DNA of 18,196 nucleotides from Thermoplasmata archaeon M9B2D (GTDB taxonomy: Archaea; Thermoplasmatota; E2; DHVEG-1). Under the pieces are notes generated by a model. The model was given only the letters and a program-made list of their open reading frames with translations. It was not told the origin of the DNA and did no database searches. The stretch lies in the NCBI GenBank assembly GCA_002900555.1, contig MUGD01000028.1, positions 1 through 18,196 on the forward strand. The letters are read 5' to 3'. The translations under genes were made by a program, and so were the position numbers. Shown here one piece after another: positions 1 to 7,524 of this stretch (positions within the stretch are counted from its first letter, which is position 1; each line of letters starts with the position of its first letter).

Positions 1-2
1 TC

Positions 3-263
3 ATACCACCAGACATTAATCTACGTACGATAAAGGGAATGCCATTACGGATTCTTGAGGAGATGAGGGAACAAAGACTCTTTACTGAGAAGATTCCGGC
101 AAGCATCACTATCCTGCGGGGGACACAGGATGACATCGTACCTGACCAATGGATTTTATGTTTTGCCAAAACACAGAACGCGACGATACAGCTCTACAAC
201 GATGATCATCGGTTCTCAAAAAACCTTCAGAGACTCCCGGGTATTATCTCTGAGCTATTATGA
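3..263 (+). CDS. Alpha/beta hydrolase, C-terminal fragment (5' end outside window)
   Basis: The reading frame is open from the left edge to the TGA at 261-263, so this is the last 86 codons or so of a longer gene. The visible part fits the end of an alpha/beta hydrolase fold. ITILRGTQDDIVP has the strand-turn that carries the catalytic Asp, and NDDHRFSKNL has the loop with the catalytic His, followed by a terminal helix. The nucleophile (GxSxG) would lie upstream and cannot be seen. Substrate is unknown; small esterase/lipase-like or acyl hydrolases have this ending. The Met at 39 is internal and should not be taken as the start. The gene converges on the PUA gene, with 17 nt between the stops. 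Confidence 0.7.
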   Translation: MPPDINLRTIKGMPLRILEEMREQRLFTEKIPASITILRGTQDDIVPDQWILCFAKTQNATIQLYNDDHRFSKNLQRLPGIISELL

Positions 264-280
264 TCTAGTCAGTGAGTGAC

Positions 281-769
281 TTAGTGAGTAAGTGTCCATA
301 ATCGATCACCGACATAATGTAGCGTCTTTACAGCTTTCCCTGGTTTTTTTGTTTTCATCTCCACTCCGCTCATTAACGCAACACCGATTGCTAACGACTT
401 ATGATGTTTCTCATCGCAAATCCATACAACGTTGTCTTTCTGAATCGATTGGTCGACATCGATGATTCCCGGGGCCATCACATCCGCTCCTTTTGTAATA
501 AAACCAACCGCACCCATATCGACGATCACGAAATTGGTTTTTGGCTGATACTTTGCTAACCCGTGTAGCGTAAAAACAACCCTATTATCATACAGAAGAA
601 AATCTATACTATCATTGATTAGCAGAACCGTAAACTCCTCAAGTGTTCCAATGTCAACAGAAGCTTTTTCATCGAAAAAATCACCATGAAACCTTGTTTT
701 TAGGTCTGCGACTAACTCCTTTACCTCCCGTTCTTTCAGACGATGACGGTTCTTAATCTTCACAGCCAT
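281..769 (-). CDS. PUA domain RNA-binding protein (MCT-1/Tma20-like)
   Basis: This 162-aa protein has an N-terminal pre-PUA region (about 1-75) and a C-terminal PUA domain (about 78-158). The PUA signature GADVMAPGI lies at 94-102, followed by a strand-rich KDNVVWICD segment. Length and layout match the archaeal family related to eukaryotic MCT-1/Tma20 and the N-terminal part of eIF2D, which act at the small ribosomal subunit in re-initiation or recycling; a role in tRNA or ribosome binding is inferred from that family. The ATG at 769 lies about 27 nt from the centre of TATTAAAA (793-800, minus), so the mRNA is probably leaderless. It is divergent from the LSm gene. Confidence 0.8.
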   Translation of the reverse strand: MAVKIKNRHRLKEREVKELVADLKTRFHGDFFDEKASVDIGTLEEFTVLLINDSIDFLLYDNRVVFTLHGLAKYQPKTNFVIVDMGAVGFITKGADVMAPGIIDVDQSIQKDNVVWICDEKHHKSLAIGVALMSGVEMKTKKPGKAVKTLHYVGDRLWTLTH

Positions 770-792
770 AGGAAGAGTATTCCAACTGTTGT

Positions 793-800
793 TTTAATAG
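793..800 (-). promoter_or_regulatory. TATA box of PUA gene
   Basis: TATTAAAA read on the minus strand. The centre lies about 27 nt before the ATG at 769, the spacing expected for a leaderless archaeal transcript. Confidence 0.5.
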
Positions 801-828
801 TTATCCTGGAAAGAAAAGCCCAAACAGT

Positions 829-836
829 TATAAATG
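829..836 (+). promoter_or_regulatory. TATA box of LSm-L37e operon
   Basis: TTATAAAT on the plus strand. Expected transcription start is about 858-860, giving a leader of about 10 nt. AGGT at 859-862 could be a short Shine-Dalgarno remnant. Confidence 0.6.
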
Positions 837-869
837 CTTCCTCTATTTCGTCTCTCCTAGGTAACTGCT

Positions 870-1088
870 ATGGAAAAACCATTAAAACTCTTACATGCAA
901 GCTTAAACGCACGAGTCATTGTCGAGCTGCGGGGCGGCGTTGAATACCAAGGGATCCTTGACGGCTATGACGTTCCTCATATGAACCTTGTCTTAAAAAA
1001 CGCTGATGAAATCGTCCGTTCCGATAAAAAATCAAAGCATGATAAACTCATTGTCAGAGGAGACAATATCATTTATATATCACCTTAG
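870..1088 (+). CDS. Archaeal Sm-like protein (LSm/SmAP)
   Basis: This 72-aa protein is almost only an Sm fold. The Sm1 motif spans about 14-46 (VIVELRGGVEYQG, then GYDVPHMNLVL, with the Asp and Asn that line the uridine pocket). The Sm2 motif is near 60-70 (KLIVRGDNIIYI, with the RGDN turn). Archaeal LSm proteins form heptameric rings that bind U-rich RNA and tRNA fragments. The gene is the first of a two-gene operon with L37e, 17 nt downstream, a pairing widely kept in archaea, so co-expression with translation is expected. The start at 870 is fixed by the Sm fold and the TATA box at 829-836. Confidence 0.93.
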   Translation: MEKPLKLLHASLNARVIVELRGGVEYQGILDGYDVPHMNLVLKNADEIVRSDKKSKHDKLIVRGDNIIYISP

Positions 1089-1105
1089 AATAAGGGGTAT
1101 CTACT

Positions 1106-1270
1106 ATGACAAAAGGAACAACGAGTAGATCCGGTGGGAAAACCACTCATATCGCGTGCCGACGCTGCGGCAGGCATTCCTTTCATGTGCAGAAGAGACG
1201 CTGTGCGTTCTGCGGCTATGGAGAAACCAGTAAGATACGGCATTACAATTGGATACGAGAAAAGAAATAA
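1106..1270 (+). CDS. rpl37e: Large-subunit ribosomal protein eL37 (L37e)
   Basis: A 54-aa ORF begins MTKGTTSRSGGK and ends WIREKK. Four zinc-binding cysteines lie at 18, 21, 33 and 36 (CRRC and CAFC), and the RCAFCGYGETSKIRHYNW block is diagnostic. It is a small zinc-ribbon protein of the 50S subunit, buried in rRNA, with a basic N-terminal tail. Length is normal for archaea. The ATG at 1106 is preceded by AAGGGGT. The gene is cotranscribed with LSm. Its TAA (1268-1270) touches the stop codon of the opposite-strand membrane-protein gene (1271) with no spacer, so the two transcripts must overlap at their 3' ends. Confidence 0.95.
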   Translation: MTKGTTSRSGGKTTHIACRRCGRHSFHVQKRRCAFCGYGETSKIRHYNWIREKK

Positions 1271-1633
1271 CTAGCTGAAGTCTTTTTTTTCGTTCTTTCC
1301 TTGTTTTTGTTGTTTTGTGTATTTCTCAACTGACCAGCGTCCGTTTTTACCCCAGATTTTATTATAGATACGGACTTCAATATATAAAAATACAATGAAA
1401 ATAAGAAGGGATCCTATCAAGTTGAATGGGAAGGGAAGACCCCGGATGACCTCTAAGGGGATTAACGTATCGAGAAGCAGCACGACAACCACAAAAAGGC
1501 TTTTTGCGGCTTCCTGGTACAATGGTCGAATGAGGCTGTTCTGAATGCTTTCTTTTCTTTTCTTAAGAAGATACTTAACCAGGTTTTCGGTTTTTTCGAC
1601 ATGAGTATCCAAACGATTCTTTATGACTGACAT
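1271..1633 (-). CDS. Small two-TM membrane protein, unknown function
   Basis: I do not recognise the family. From the ATG at 1633 the product is 120 aa: a basic amphipathic N-terminal part (about 1-40, with KYLLKKRKES), two hydrophobic segments (about 45-63, rich in V/L, and about 70-94, FNLIGSLLIFIVFLYIEV), and a polar K/Q-rich C-terminal tail ending KNEKKDFS. Both tails may face the cytoplasm. A longer reading from a TTG at 1666 is possible but unlikely, because TTTATAAA at 1655-1662 sits inside that extension and places the transcription start almost exactly at the ATG at 1633 (leaderless). It converges on L37e with zero spacing. Confidence 0.6.
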   Translation of the reverse strand: MSVIKNRLDTHVEKTENLVKYLLKKRKESIQNSLIRPLYQEAAKSLFVVVVLLLDTLIPLEVIRGLPFPFNLIGSLLIFIVFLYIEVRIYNKIWGKNGRWSVEKYTKQQKQGKNEKKDFS

Positions 1634-1654
1634 TTGGAACAATCCTTCAATGGG

Positions 1655-1662
1655 TTTATAAA
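1655..1662 (-). promoter_or_regulatory. TATA box of small membrane protein gene
   Basis: TTTATAAA. The centre is about 26 nt from the A of the ATG at 1633, so a leaderless mRNA is predicted. It also argues against the upstream TTG start. Confidence 0.55.
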
Positions 1663-1684
1663 GCAATATCTATAATAAGAGTGT

Positions 1685-2650
1685 TTAATAAAGATAGCAG
1701 GCGACGAAATGGTCTTTATGATATTCCTTAAGGGGTGGTTCTGCTTCTGAGCATTTTGCCATGGCATATGGACATCGTGGGTGAAACCGACATCCTGATG
1801 GTGGTGAAATCAGACTAGGAACTTCACCTTTTAGATGGATATGTTTTCTTTTCTTTCGGGGATCGGGGATCGGGATTGCGGAAAGCAAGGCTTTCGTATA
1901 AGGGTGGAGCTGCTCCCAGAAAAGATCTTTAGTCGGTGAATGTTCCACAAGTTTACCTACATACATCACCCCAACGCGGTCACTGATGTATTTGATCACA
2001 CTTAAGTCATGGGTGATGAACAAATACGTCAGCTGGAATTTTTCCTGCAGATCCTTGAAGAGATTCAAAATTTGAGCTTGTACAGAGACATCCAAAGCGG
2101 AGGTTGGTTCGTCAAGTACGATGAAATCAGGATTTAGCGCAAGGGCTCGTGCGACACCAATGCGTTGTTTCTGTCCCCCGCTGAATTCATGGGGGTATCG
2201 ATACATATGTTGCTCATCAAGCCCAACTGTTTTTAATAATTCAAGGACTTTTGCGTTCAACGCTTCGCCTCTGAATCTTTTATTGATTTTCAACGGTTCC
2301 CCAATGATTGATTTCACCGTCATCCGAGGGTTTAACGAAGATGATGGGTCCTGGAACACGATCTGCATGTGTGGTCGTAATTTTCGTAGCTCTGTTTTAT
2401 TGATTTCAGTAAGATTAGATCCCATGAATACTAATGTACCCGCGGTTGGTGGCAAGAGGTGAATCAGCACGCGGCCCAGGGTTGTTTTTCCGCAGCCGGA
2501 TTCTCCGACAAGACCAAATGTCTCCCCTTTTCGTATCGCAATGTCGATATTGTCGACTGCTTTAACATGCTCTTTTGTTGAGGAGAAAAGTCCCTGCTTG
2601 ATAGGAAAATATTTTTTCAGATTAGCCGCGTCTACAATAATCTTTTCCAT
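1685..2650 (-). CDS. oppF: Peptide ABC transporter ATP-binding protein OppF
   Basis: Second ATPase of the peptide/nickel importer. From the ATG at 2650 it has 321 aa: Walker A GESGCGKTT (49-57), Q-loop Q100, signature FSGGQ (156-160), Walker B FIVLDE (176-181), H-loop H214. The C-terminal oligopeptide-transporter domain has Cys at 287, 293, 300 and 318 (PPSGCRFHPRCPYAMAKC...); in some homologues these cysteines hold an Fe-S cluster. A longer reading from 2722 exists, but MEKIIVDAANLKKYFP is the usual family start and GAGGGA precedes it. The gene overlaps the 3' end of oppD by 29 nt. It is the last gene of the opp operon. It should form the heterodimeric motor with OppD at the inner face of the membrane. 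Confidence 0.9.
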   Translation of the reverse strand: MEKIIVDAANLKKYFPIKQGLFSSTKEHVKAVDNIDIAIRKGETFGLVGESGCGKTTLGRVLIHLLPPTAGTLVFMGSNLTEINKTELRKLRPHMQIVFQDPSSSLNPRMTVKSIIGEPLKINKRFRGEALNAKVLELLKTVGLDEQHMYRYPHEFSGGQKQRIGVARALALNPDFIVLDEPTSALDVSVQAQILNLFKDLQEKFQLTYLFITHDLSVIKYISDRVGVMYVGKLVEHSPTKDLFWEQLHPYTKALLSAIPIPDPRKKRKHIHLKGEVPSLISPPSGCRFHPRCPYAMAKCSEAEPPLKEYHKDHFVACYLY

Positions 2651-3719
2651 CTTCTTCCCTCGAGGCAACAGAAAATTTAACGGTTTCATAATGATGACAG
2701 GCGACCTGGTGATCCTTTTCAACTTCCCTTAGTGGTGGATTGCATTGTTTACATATCTCCGTCCGGTATCTGCATCGTGGGTGGAACCGACAGCCTGATG
2801 GTGGTTCAATGAGATTGGGGACTACTCCAGGGATGATGTCTAATCGTTTTCTTTCTTCTGTTATCCTTGGAATGGCCTTCATAAGTCCCCTAGTATAAGG
2901 ATGATCTGGGTTATCAAATATTTTTTCTGTTGTTCCTATCTCGACAATATAACCTGCATACATGACACCGACGCGATTACACATCTCAGCGATAATACCC
3001 AGATTATGGGTGATTAACCAAATTGCGGTCCCGACACGTTGTTGCAATTCCTTCATCAGATCAAGGATTTGCGCTTGCACCGTAACATCCAATGCGGTTG
3101 TTGGTTCATCAGCGATCAATAAATCCGGGTTGCATGCAAGCATCATAGCGATCATCACTCGCTGCCGCATTCCACCAGAAAGCTCATGGGGATATTGTTT
3201 TACCACCTTCGTTGGATCAGATATTTTTACCAAAACAAGTGCATTGATTGCTTTTTCAAATGCTTTCTTCTGTATGATTTTTTTTATTTTCCTTTTCGCC
3301 CAGAAATTGTACCAGGAAGTGTTCTGGTCTATCTCAGGAAATGACTCATGAAGTAAAATCACTTCGGCGATTTGTTCTCCGACAGTATAGACCGGGTTAA
3401 GGGCAGTCATCGGCTCTTGGAAAATCATGGAGATTTCGTTACCTCGTATGTTCTGCATCTCTTTTTCTGTTTTTTGCAACAGATCTTTGCCTTTGAAAAG
3501 GATGCTTCCGTTCATGATTTTCCCAGGCGGCTGGGGGATAAGACCCATCACTGAAAGCGCGGTAACGCTTTTTCCACAACCTGTCTCCCCGATCAATCCA
3601 AATGTCTCACCCTTGTAAATCTGGAAGCTGGTTTCTTCCAATGCCTTGACAACACCTTCATACGTGTAGAAGTAGGTTTTCAGGTCCTGTATCTTGACTA
3701 AAGGTTCGTTCTCTATCAA
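2622..3719 (-). CDS. oppD: Peptide ABC transporter ATP-binding protein OppD
   Basis: First ATPase of the importer, 365 aa: Walker A GETGCGKS (44-51), Q-loop Q101, signature LSGGM (180-184), Walker B LLIADE (200-205), H-loop H238. The C-terminal domain has PPSGCRFHPRC and Cys at 310, 316, 323, 326 and 341, the pattern linked with a possible Fe-S cluster. An insert at about 125-155 (SWYNFWAKRKIKKIIQKK) is seen in many archaeal and bacterial OppD proteins. The start is uncertain: TTG at 3719 follows the oppC stop by one base and the AGGTGA at 3721-3726 is very close to it. The gene is tightly coupled to oppC, and its 3' end overlaps oppF. Confidence 0.9.
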   Translation of the reverse strand: MIENEPLVKIQDLKTYFYTYEGVVKALEETSFQIYKGETFGLIGETGCGKSVTALSVMGLIPQPPGKIMNGSILFKGKDLLQKTEKEMQNIRGNEISMIFQEPMTALNPVYTVGEQIAEVILLHESFPEIDQNTSWYNFWAKRKIKKIIQKKAFEKAINALVLVKISDPTKVVKQYPHELSGGMRQRVMIAMMLACNPDLLIADEPTTALDVTVQAQILDLMKELQQRVGTAIWLITHNLGIIAEMCNRVGVMYAGYIVEIGTTEKIFDNPDHPYTRGLMKAIPRITEERKRLDIIPGVVPNLIEPPSGCRFHPRCRYRTEICKQCNPPLREVEKDHQVACHHYETVKFSVASREEDGKDYCRRG

Positions 3720-3720
3720 A

Positions 3721-4644
3721 TCACCTTCGTAGTTTTGGATCAGTTACATCTCGCAGACCATCACCAAGCAGGTTGAATCCAAGGACCACAAGCAATATTG
3801 CAAGACCAGGGAATGTGACATACCACCATGCATGGAACATATGGATTCGACCAGATGAGATCATCAACCCCCATTCCGCGGTCCCTGGGGATGCTCCTAG
3901 TCCTATGAAACTTAGTCCAGCTGCTACGAGGAGCACGGCACCAAGATCTAATGTGACTTCTACCAATAACGGTGCGAATGAATTCGGAAAGATATGTCTG
4001 AAGAGAATCCGAGAATTTCCTGCACCAACACTTCGGGCTGCCTCCACAAATTGCTGTTCGCGAACTGCAAGTACCTGACCTCGAAACAACCGGGCATACG
4101 TAGGCCACCAGACGATAATCATCGCTTCCATGATATGGTCGATGCTTCGTCCCAATGCTGCAGCAACTGCCATTGCTAAAATAAGATATGGGATCGCAAG
4201 AAACACATCAGTGATTCTCATCAAAACCTCATCGATGATTCCACCGAAATACCCTGCAATCCCACCAAGGATAATACCTATTAATGTTGATATAGCAACA
4301 ACGATGATACAGATACGAAACGAGGTCTGAGACCCATAAACCACCATACTAAAGATGTCGCGTCCATAATCATCGGTCCCAAATAAGTGCTCTGGGCTTG
4401 GGGGAAGTAATGACTGACTAAAATTGATAGCCCATCGTTCCTCGGTCACTGTTGTCCCTTGATCTGTACTGACTTGAACATAGGACGGGTGTTGACTAGC
4501 TATAAATGGTGCAAATAAGGCTACCAAGATCAATATAAGGATCAATACCAGTCCAATCATCGATAAGAGACTTTTTCGGAACAGATGAGCCATGAATCGT
4601 AGATCTTTGATTTTAGATTCATGTTTTTTCAGAAAATCATCCAT
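3721..4644 (-). CDS. oppC: Peptide ABC transporter permease OppC
   Basis: Inner-membrane permease. From the ATG at 4644 it has 307 aa, normal for OppC. The first hydrophobic helix (about 28-48, IGLVLILILILVALFAPF) is followed by an extracytoplasmic loop, then HLFGTDDYGRDIFS (87-99), the permease core and the EAA loop (about 201-220, EAARSVGAGNSRILFRHIFPN) that docks on the ATPases. It ends with the family motif GDGLRDVTDPKLR. A 37-residue longer reading to 4755 overlaps oppB heavily and looks spurious. The ATG lies 22 nt after the oppB stop. A strong GGAGGTG at 4672-4678 sits too far upstream for it, so a non-ATG start nearer 4655 cannot be excluded. Confidence 0.88.
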   Translation of the reverse strand: MDDFLKKHESKIKDLRFMAHLFRKSLLSMIGLVLILILILVALFAPFIASQHPSYVQVSTDQGTTVTEERWAINFSQSLLPPSPEHLFGTDDYGRDIFSMVVYGSQTSFRICIIVVAISTLIGIILGGIAGYFGGIIDEVLMRITDVFLAIPYLILAMAVAAALGRSIDHIMEAMIIVWWPTYARLFRGQVLAVREQQFVEAARSVGAGNSRILFRHIFPNSFAPLLVEVTLDLGAVLLVAAGLSFIGLGASPGTAEWGLMISSGRIHMFHAWWYVTFPGLAILLVVLGFNLLGDGLRDVTDPKLRR

Positions 4645-4666
4645 GAATTTAATATGCAGTCGTATC

Positions 4667-5689
4667 TTATCCACCTCCGAGTCGTACCCGTGGATCAACA
4701 ACCGCATACAGGATGTCAACGATGAGGTTTGCAAGAACATAGATGATTGCGACAAGTATCGTAAATCCCATCACCGCGTTGAAATCAAAACCCAACACCG
4801 CGTTAGCTGCAAATCGTCCCATCCCCGGCCAATTGAAAATTGTCTCTGTGAGGACAGCTCCACCAAGAAGGGCACCAAATGATAAACCGGTGACCGTGAT
4901 CGTTGGAATCAACGCATTTCTCAACGCATGTTTATAGATAACGGTGCGTTCCGATAGTCCTTTTGCTCGGCCGGTTCTGATATAATCCATACCCATGACC
5001 TCAAGCATGCTCGACCGAGTCATCCGAAGGATCAATGCAAGGGTAGCAAATCCTAATGTAAAGGAAGGCATGATAAGATGATACAGGGCGGTTCCTAAGG
5101 TGGTGAGATTCCCTGTTACAATACTGTCTAAGACGTATAATCCTGTTATTGATGCTGGTGCGCTCATTCCGATGGCTAAGCGCCCCTCCAATGGCAAAAT
5201 GGGGAATAGATATGCAAAGATATATTGCAGCATGAGTGCCAACCAAAAAATCGGCAGTGAATATCCAATAATTGCGATGATGCGAGTGAAATGATCTGAT
5301 AATTTATTTCGTCGTATCGCTGAGATAATACCTCCAACAATACCAAGGGGAATTGCTATTAACATAGCGAAAATCGTTAGTTCTAATGTGGCTGGGAAAT
5401 ATTGAGCAAGGCTATCAGTAACAGGGCGACTCTCTAAATATGATTTCCCAAGATTGAAATGGATGATATCGTTTAAATAATAAAAATATTGAATCCAGAG
5501 AGGTTGATCAAGATGAAGTTCCTTAGTAATCCGTTCGATAACCTCAGGTTGTGCTTTTGGTCCTCCGGCAAGAGCTCGTGCTGGATCAGCGGGGATAACA
5601 CGGGAAACAGTAAATGTAATAATGGTTACTCCAATAATGACTGGTATCAGCAGCAGTAGTCTTCGGACTATGAATTCCCATGTTTTCAT
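4667..5689 (-). CDS. oppB: Peptide ABC transporter permease OppB
   Basis: Inner-membrane permease of 340 aa. The typical OppB N-terminus (MKTWEFIVRRLLLLIPVIIG) is followed by a first helix, VSRVIPADPARALAGG, and a periplasm-side loop. The core helices carry FPATLELTIFAMLIAIPLGI (98-117). The EAA motif is at about 236-262 (YIRTGRAKGLSERTVIYKHALRNALIP), and the protein ends YAVVDPRVRLGGG. It pairs with OppC to form the pore. It starts 30 nt after oppA, behind a T-rich stretch. I see no good Shine-Dalgarno sequence before its ATG, so it may depend on translation from oppA. Confidence 0.92.
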   Translation of the reverse strand: MKTWEFIVRRLLLLIPVIIGVTIITFTVSRVIPADPARALAGGPKAQPEVIERITKELHLDQPLWIQYFYYLNDIIHFNLGKSYLESRPVTDSLAQYFPATLELTIFAMLIAIPLGIVGGIISAIRRNKLSDHFTRIIAIIGYSLPIFWLALMLQYIFAYLFPILPLEGRLAIGMSAPASITGLYVLDSIVTGNLTTLGTALYHLIMPSFTLGFATLALILRMTRSSMLEVMGMDYIRTGRAKGLSERTVIYKHALRNALIPTITVTGLSFGALLGGAVLTETIFNWPGMGRFAANAVLGFDFNAVMGFTILVAIIYVLANLIVDILYAVVDPRVRLGGG

Positions 5690-5694
5690 AATTT

Positions 5695-5710
5695 AAAAAA
5701 AAGAAAGAAA
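5695..5710 (-). terminator. T-rich tract between oppA and oppB (possible partial terminator)
   Basis: On the minus strand the 30-nt gap reads CTTTCTTTCTTTTTTTT, ending in eight T. Archaeal RNA polymerase terminates at T-runs, so leaky termination here could make more OppA than permease mRNA. This is inference; it is the only real gap in the operon. Confidence 0.35.
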
Positions 5711-5719
5711 GAGGTGGTT

Positions 5720-7399
5720 TTATTCGTAGGCTTTGTAGTAATCGTAGAAGTACCACTCACGCACTGGGTTGTAGGAATAGTTCTGCACCCAATCTCGCCA
5801 TGGTCGAATGTATTGTCGCTGCTGTAGGAATATGAAGGGCGGTTCTTGAATGTAGATATCGTACGCAGCTTTGTAAGCAGCTTCTCGAACGGCAGGATTC
5901 GCAGAATATTTTGCCTCTAATAATTTTTCATCAACGGTTTCATTCTTATACCCAGTATTATACGTATCTCCATCGACATCAGCAGATGCGATAAAGGGGA
6001 AGATATAATCGTCTGGGTCATTATAATCAGGTCCCCATCCGATAAACATCAGATCCCAATCATCCGTGGTATACATCCTATGCAGAAGTTGTGGCCATCC
6101 TTCTGCAATGACAGATGAAAGAATTCCGATTTCATCAAGTGCCCCTCTGAACATGATTGCCATCTTTTCCCGTTCTGCGTTTCCTGCGTTATAGAAAATT
6201 CTGATAGTAGTCCCATTAAAACGATACAAAACGTCATCCAAATCATAATCTTTGCTATAACCTGCATCATCAAGGATTTGTTCTGCTTGTGCTAAGTCAT
6301 ACTCGTAATATGGTTGGCCATTGTTTTGTGTCTCGTAATACGGCATCCCATTTGGTATTGCCCCTGCAAGTTTGCTTGCATACCCATTGTAGGCAGAATC
6401 GATTGCTGTATCGTAGTCGAACGCATAGCTTAATGCTTTCCGTACTTCACCATCTGCTAAATACACATTGTTCGTCACTTTGGTGTTTATGACACACATC
6501 ACGATGTCATAGCTATCGAAGGGGTGAACAACTATTCTCTTGTCGCCAGAGACATCTTCAAGGTTTGCATAGGGGAGGTAAGCAAAGTCAGCATCTCCAT
6601 TTTTCAACGCTAAAATCCGTGTCGCAGGCTCATCAGCGTACTTTATCACTACTTTTTGAGGATGATTTCCTTCCCAGCCGCCCCAATAATTCGGGTTCCT
6701 CACTAAGACGATTTCTGTCGCTCGTGTCCAATGATCAAGCATATACGGGCCGGTTCCCATCGGATTTAATTTCATCCATTCGTTTTCTTCTCCTGGCACA
6801 ACTCCACCATGTTCCTCTACATAGTCTTTGTCAACAATTGCGGCTACCGTATATGGTAAAAGTGCTAGAAAAGCACCGTACGGCTGTGTGAGTTTTATTT
6901 GAACAGTATCCTCATCAAGAACAGTCGTACTATTCGTATCCATGCATTGTGCCAGAATCCAGCTCACCCCAGATTCAGGGGCATCCATTAATAATACTCG
7001 ATCAAAGGAATATTTTACATCTTCTGCGGTGAAATTATTTCCATTGGAGAATTTCACGTTGTGACGGAGATTAAAGGTCCATGTCAAAGAGTCATTTGAG
7101 ACCGTCCAATCTGTCGCAAGACACGGATAGAACGTTTTCGTATCATTACCTTTATAGGTCACAAGAGTGTCATAGATCTGGAAGATTGGTTCAGAAGACC
7201 CAGTGTCATATGCATCTGCTGGATCGAGTGTTTTCGCATCACCGATGTCATATCGCACAATCATCGTTGGATTCTTAATCTCAGGTCGTTCTTCCTCCTG
7301 TTGTTCGGTACATCCACTGAACGCGATGAAGATGAACATCGCACTAATAATGATCGCAAAAACACCAGCCTTCTTATTCTTCTTCCTAACGGTACTCAT
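5720..7399 (-). CDS. oppA: Peptide-binding lipoprotein OppA (SBP family 5)
   Basis: Extracellular substrate-binding protein of the importer, 559 aa from the ATG at 7399. It has a basic N-terminus, a hydrophobic signal (about 11-29, VFAIIISAMFIFIAFSG) and a lipobox-like SGC with Cys30 as the likely lipid-anchor site. A polar linker (TEQQEEERPEI) follows. The solute-binding domain shows the family-5 hallmark LTWTFNLRHNVKFSNG...FTAEDVKYSFD, plus DYNDPDDYIFPF near the C-terminus. A start nine codons upstream (7426) is possible, but GAGGG is well placed for 7399. It is the first gene of oppABCDF. Ligand class (di/oligopeptides or another family-5 ligand such as a nickel chelate) cannot be fixed from sequence; a peptide is most likely. 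Confidence 0.9.
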   Translation of the reverse strand: MSTVRKKNKKAGVFAIIISAMFIFIAFSGCTEQQEEERPEIKNPTMIVRYDIGDAKTLDPADAYDTGSSEPIFQIYDTLVTYKGNDTKTFYPCLATDWTVSNDSLTWTFNLRHNVKFSNGNNFTAEDVKYSFDRVLLMDAPESGVSWILAQCMDTNSTTVLDEDTVQIKLTQPYGAFLALLPYTVAAIVDKDYVEEHGGVVPGEENEWMKLNPMGTGPYMLDHWTRATEIVLVRNPNYWGGWEGNHPQKVVIKYADEPATRILALKNGDADFAYLPYANLEDVSGDKRIVVHPFDSYDIVMCVINTKVTNNVYLADGEVRKALSYAFDYDTAIDSAYNGYASKLAGAIPNGMPYYETQNNGQPYYEYDLAQAEQILDDAGYSKDYDLDDVLYRFNGTTIRIFYNAGNAEREKMAIMFRGALDEIGILSSVIAEGWPQLLHRMYTTDDWDLMFIGWGPDYNDPDDYIFPFIASADVDGDTYNTGYKNETVDEKLLEAKYSANPAVREAAYKAAYDIYIQEPPFIFLQQRQYIRPWRDWVQNYSYNPVREWYFYDYYKAYE

Positions 7400-7444
7400 A
7401 AGAATTTTCCCTCTTTTTTCCACCATCTCTATTATCTTGGGTGA

Positions 7445-7459
7445 GAATGTATGACATTC
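7445..7459. promoter_or_regulatory. Candidate operator at the opp promoter
   Basis: Perfect inverted repeat GAATGT-ATG-ACATTC. TTTAAAT (7479-7485, minus) would put the opp transcription start near 7455, inside this palindrome, so a bound repressor would block initiation. AATTAAAC (7463-7470) is a second possible TATA box. The regulator is unknown. Confidence 0.4.
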
Positions 7460-7478
7460 CTTGTTTAATTACTTTTTC

Positions 7479-7485
7479 ATTTAAA
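7479..7485 (-). promoter_or_regulatory. TATA-like box of opp operon
   Basis: TTTAAAT on the minus strand. The expected start near 7455 leaves a leader of about 55 nt before oppA. Confidence 0.4.
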
Positions 7486-7501
7486 CAGTAGAGATTTTTT
7501 C

Positions 7502-7507
7502 AAAAAA
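7502..7507 (-). terminator. T6 run after polB2
   Basis: Six T on the minus strand, about 18 nt after the polB2 stop, inside TTTTTT-C-AAAAAA. Likely archaeal T-run terminator for the radA-like/polB2 operon, just before the opp promoter. Confidence 0.4.
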
Positions 7508-7524
7508 GATACGCACCAGAGACA

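Noticed and set aside
264..300. Repeated AGTGAGT strings at the end of the PUA gene
   Set aside because: Short, imperfect, and mostly in the PUA stop region; no sign of a functional repeat.
1634..1666. TTG start at 1666 for the small membrane protein
   Set aside because: The TATA box lies within this extension, so the codon would not be transcribed.
2651..2722. 72-nt N-terminal extension of oppF
   Set aside because: It overlaps oppD and the family-like start with ribosome-binding site is at 2650. The same reasoning rejects the oppC extension to 4755.
7203..7454. 83-codon plus-strand ORF opposite the oppA signal peptide
   Set aside because: It is the antisense of the oppA 5' end and promoter, with no supporting features.
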